A stretch of DNA of 64,000 nt from Pseudomonas oryzihabitans (GTDB lineage Bacteria > Pseudomonadota > Gammaproteobacteria > Pseudomonadales > Pseudomonadaceae). The stretch is taken from the NCBI RefSeq assembly GCF_001518815.1, contig NZ_CP013987.1, positions 2,936,501 through 3,000,500 of the forward strand. The letters are read 5' to 3'. Position 1 is the first letter of the stretch, and every line of letters begins with the position of its first letter. A program made the position numbers and the translations under genes. A model generated the notes under the pieces. The model was not told the origin of the DNA. It did no database searches and was given only the letters and a program-made list of their open reading frames with translations. Of this stretch, positions 63,290-64,000 are shown one piece after another.

Positions 63290-64000
63290 TCAGCGCTGGC
63301 GCAGACGCGCCAGCGCACCGCCCAGCAAGCCGGTAAGGCAGCCCAGCACCAGGCCGCCGACATGGGCGCCATTGGCGATGGAGCCGAAACCGAGCAGGTC
63401 GAAGACCCCGGTGAGGCAGATCAACAGCCAGATCAGCATCATGGCCACCACGCCGCGCGGCATGCGATAGGCCGGATTGGGTGACAGCCACTGGAACAGC
63501 CAGCAATGGCCGAGCAGGCCATAGAGCACGCCGGACAGGCCGCCGAACAGCGCCGGCCCGGTCCAGGCGTACTGCACGAGGTTGGAGCTGGTGGCGAAGA
63601 CCAGGGTCAGGAGCAGCAGCATCAGGCCGCCCTGACGGAATTCGATGCGCCGGCCCAGTTCCCAGAACCAGAGGGCGTTCATCGCCAGGTGCAGCAGGCC
63701 GAAGTGCAGGAAGATCGGCGTGACCAGGCGCCACCATTGCCCTCGGGACAGGCTGACGTCGAGATCGAGAAAGGCGATGTGCTCGGCATCGATCAGGCGG
63801 AATTCCTGCAGCGTCAGGTAATGGATCAGCGCCAGGTTGTCGCCCAGTTCGGTGACCAGGCCCAGGACCAGGGTGACAATGAGGAAAACCGCGGAGACCG
63901 GGCTGGCCTTGAGCTGCGCCAGCAGGCCGAAGCCGCGTGGCCGACGGGTGATCTGGACTTCGCCCTGGGGATCGCCATCGGGATAGCGCTCATAGAGGCT
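63290..64000 (-). CDS. Rhomboid-family intramembrane serine protease (partial, N-terminus beyond window)
   Basis: The minus strand is open from the window edge, giving 236 residues to the stop at 63290. WWRLVTPIFLHFGLLHLAMN contains the conserved His-Asn pair, LFGGLSGVLYGLLG the catalytic serine in GLSG, and NGAHVGGLVLG the catalytic histidine, so the Ser-His dyad is intact. A soluble stretch (SLYERYPDGDPQGEV) precedes the membrane part. It cleaves membrane proteins in the inner membrane. The start lies outside the window. Confidence 0.85.
   Translation of the reverse strand, partial: SLYERYPDGDPQGEVQITRRPRGFGLLAQLKASPVSAVFLIVTLVLGLVTELGDNLALIHYLTLQEFRLIDAEHIAFLDLDVSLSRGQWWRLVTPIFLHFGLLHLAMNALWFWELGRRIEFRQGGLMLLLLTLVFATSSNLVQYAWTGPALFGGLSGVLYGLLGHCWLFQWLSPNPAYRMPRGVVAMMLIWLLICLTGVFDLLGFGSIANGAHVGGLVLGCLTGLLGGALARLRQR

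Overview
The window is a piece of a high-GC gammaproteobacterial chromosome, almost certainly a Pseudomonas. The supporting evidence is a fused nuoCD gene inside a 13-gene nuo operon, the gene order idh / NUDIX / mnmA / hflD / purB / L16 hydroxylase ahead of nuo, a monomeric NADP isocitrate dehydrogenase, and an aotJQMOP arginine/ornithine transport operon. No rRNA, tRNA, CRISPR array, prophage or complete insertion sequence was seen. The species cannot be fixed from the sequence alone.

Layout. 1-7.6 kb: a partial DUF3060 gene, a LysR regulator, a periplasmic cyclophilin, an ABC exporter, small membrane or hypothetical genes, queD and pitA. 7.9-16.5 kb: idh, then NUDIX-mnmA-hflD, purB, a ribosomal oxygenase and two conserved hypotheticals. 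16.5-31.7 kb: the nuoA-N operon behind an AT-rich control region with two strong dyads, closed by a good terminator. 31.8-36.6 kb: an M13 peptidase, a PP2C/serine-threonine-kinase fusion and a nitrate-type siroheme methyltransferase gene (cobA). 36.7-41.4 kb: a DNA exonuclease/ATP-dependent ligase pair, a FUSC exporter, a membrane protein and a GNAT acetyltransferase. 41.7-46.0 kb: the aot operon. 46-54.4 kb: a small ORF, a TorF-type porin, a large Lhr helicase, a MITE-like repeat, a 2-hydroxyacid dehydrogenase and a maltoporin-like porin. 54.5-64 kb: an egtB/egtD pair, a GAF-GGDEF-EAL protein, a DEAD-box helicase, prmB, a TPP enzyme and a partial rhomboid protease.

The most interesting signal is the 250-bp gap before cobA. 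It holds a well-spaced sigma-54 promoter, then two tandem RNA hairpins whose six-base loops are AACGGC and AAAGGC (both with A at position 1 and G at position 4), and then a very strong intrinsic terminator whose 5' arm overlaps the second hairpin. This is the architecture of a NasR/NasT-type ANTAR antitermination leader, normally found in front of nitrate/nitrite assimilation genes. In P. aeruginosa the kinase gene and cobA flank nirB-nirD-nasC. Here those genes are absent and the leader sits directly on cobA. This suggests that the assimilatory genes were lost or moved while their RNA switch stayed in place.

Other points of interest are a 16-bp perfect inverted repeat with Fur-like half sites and a RegA/RoxR-like dyad upstream of nuoA, a 174-bp element with 18-bp terminal inverted repeats that touches the stop codon of a dehydrogenase gene, and an aot operon without the argR gene that follows it in P. 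aeruginosa.
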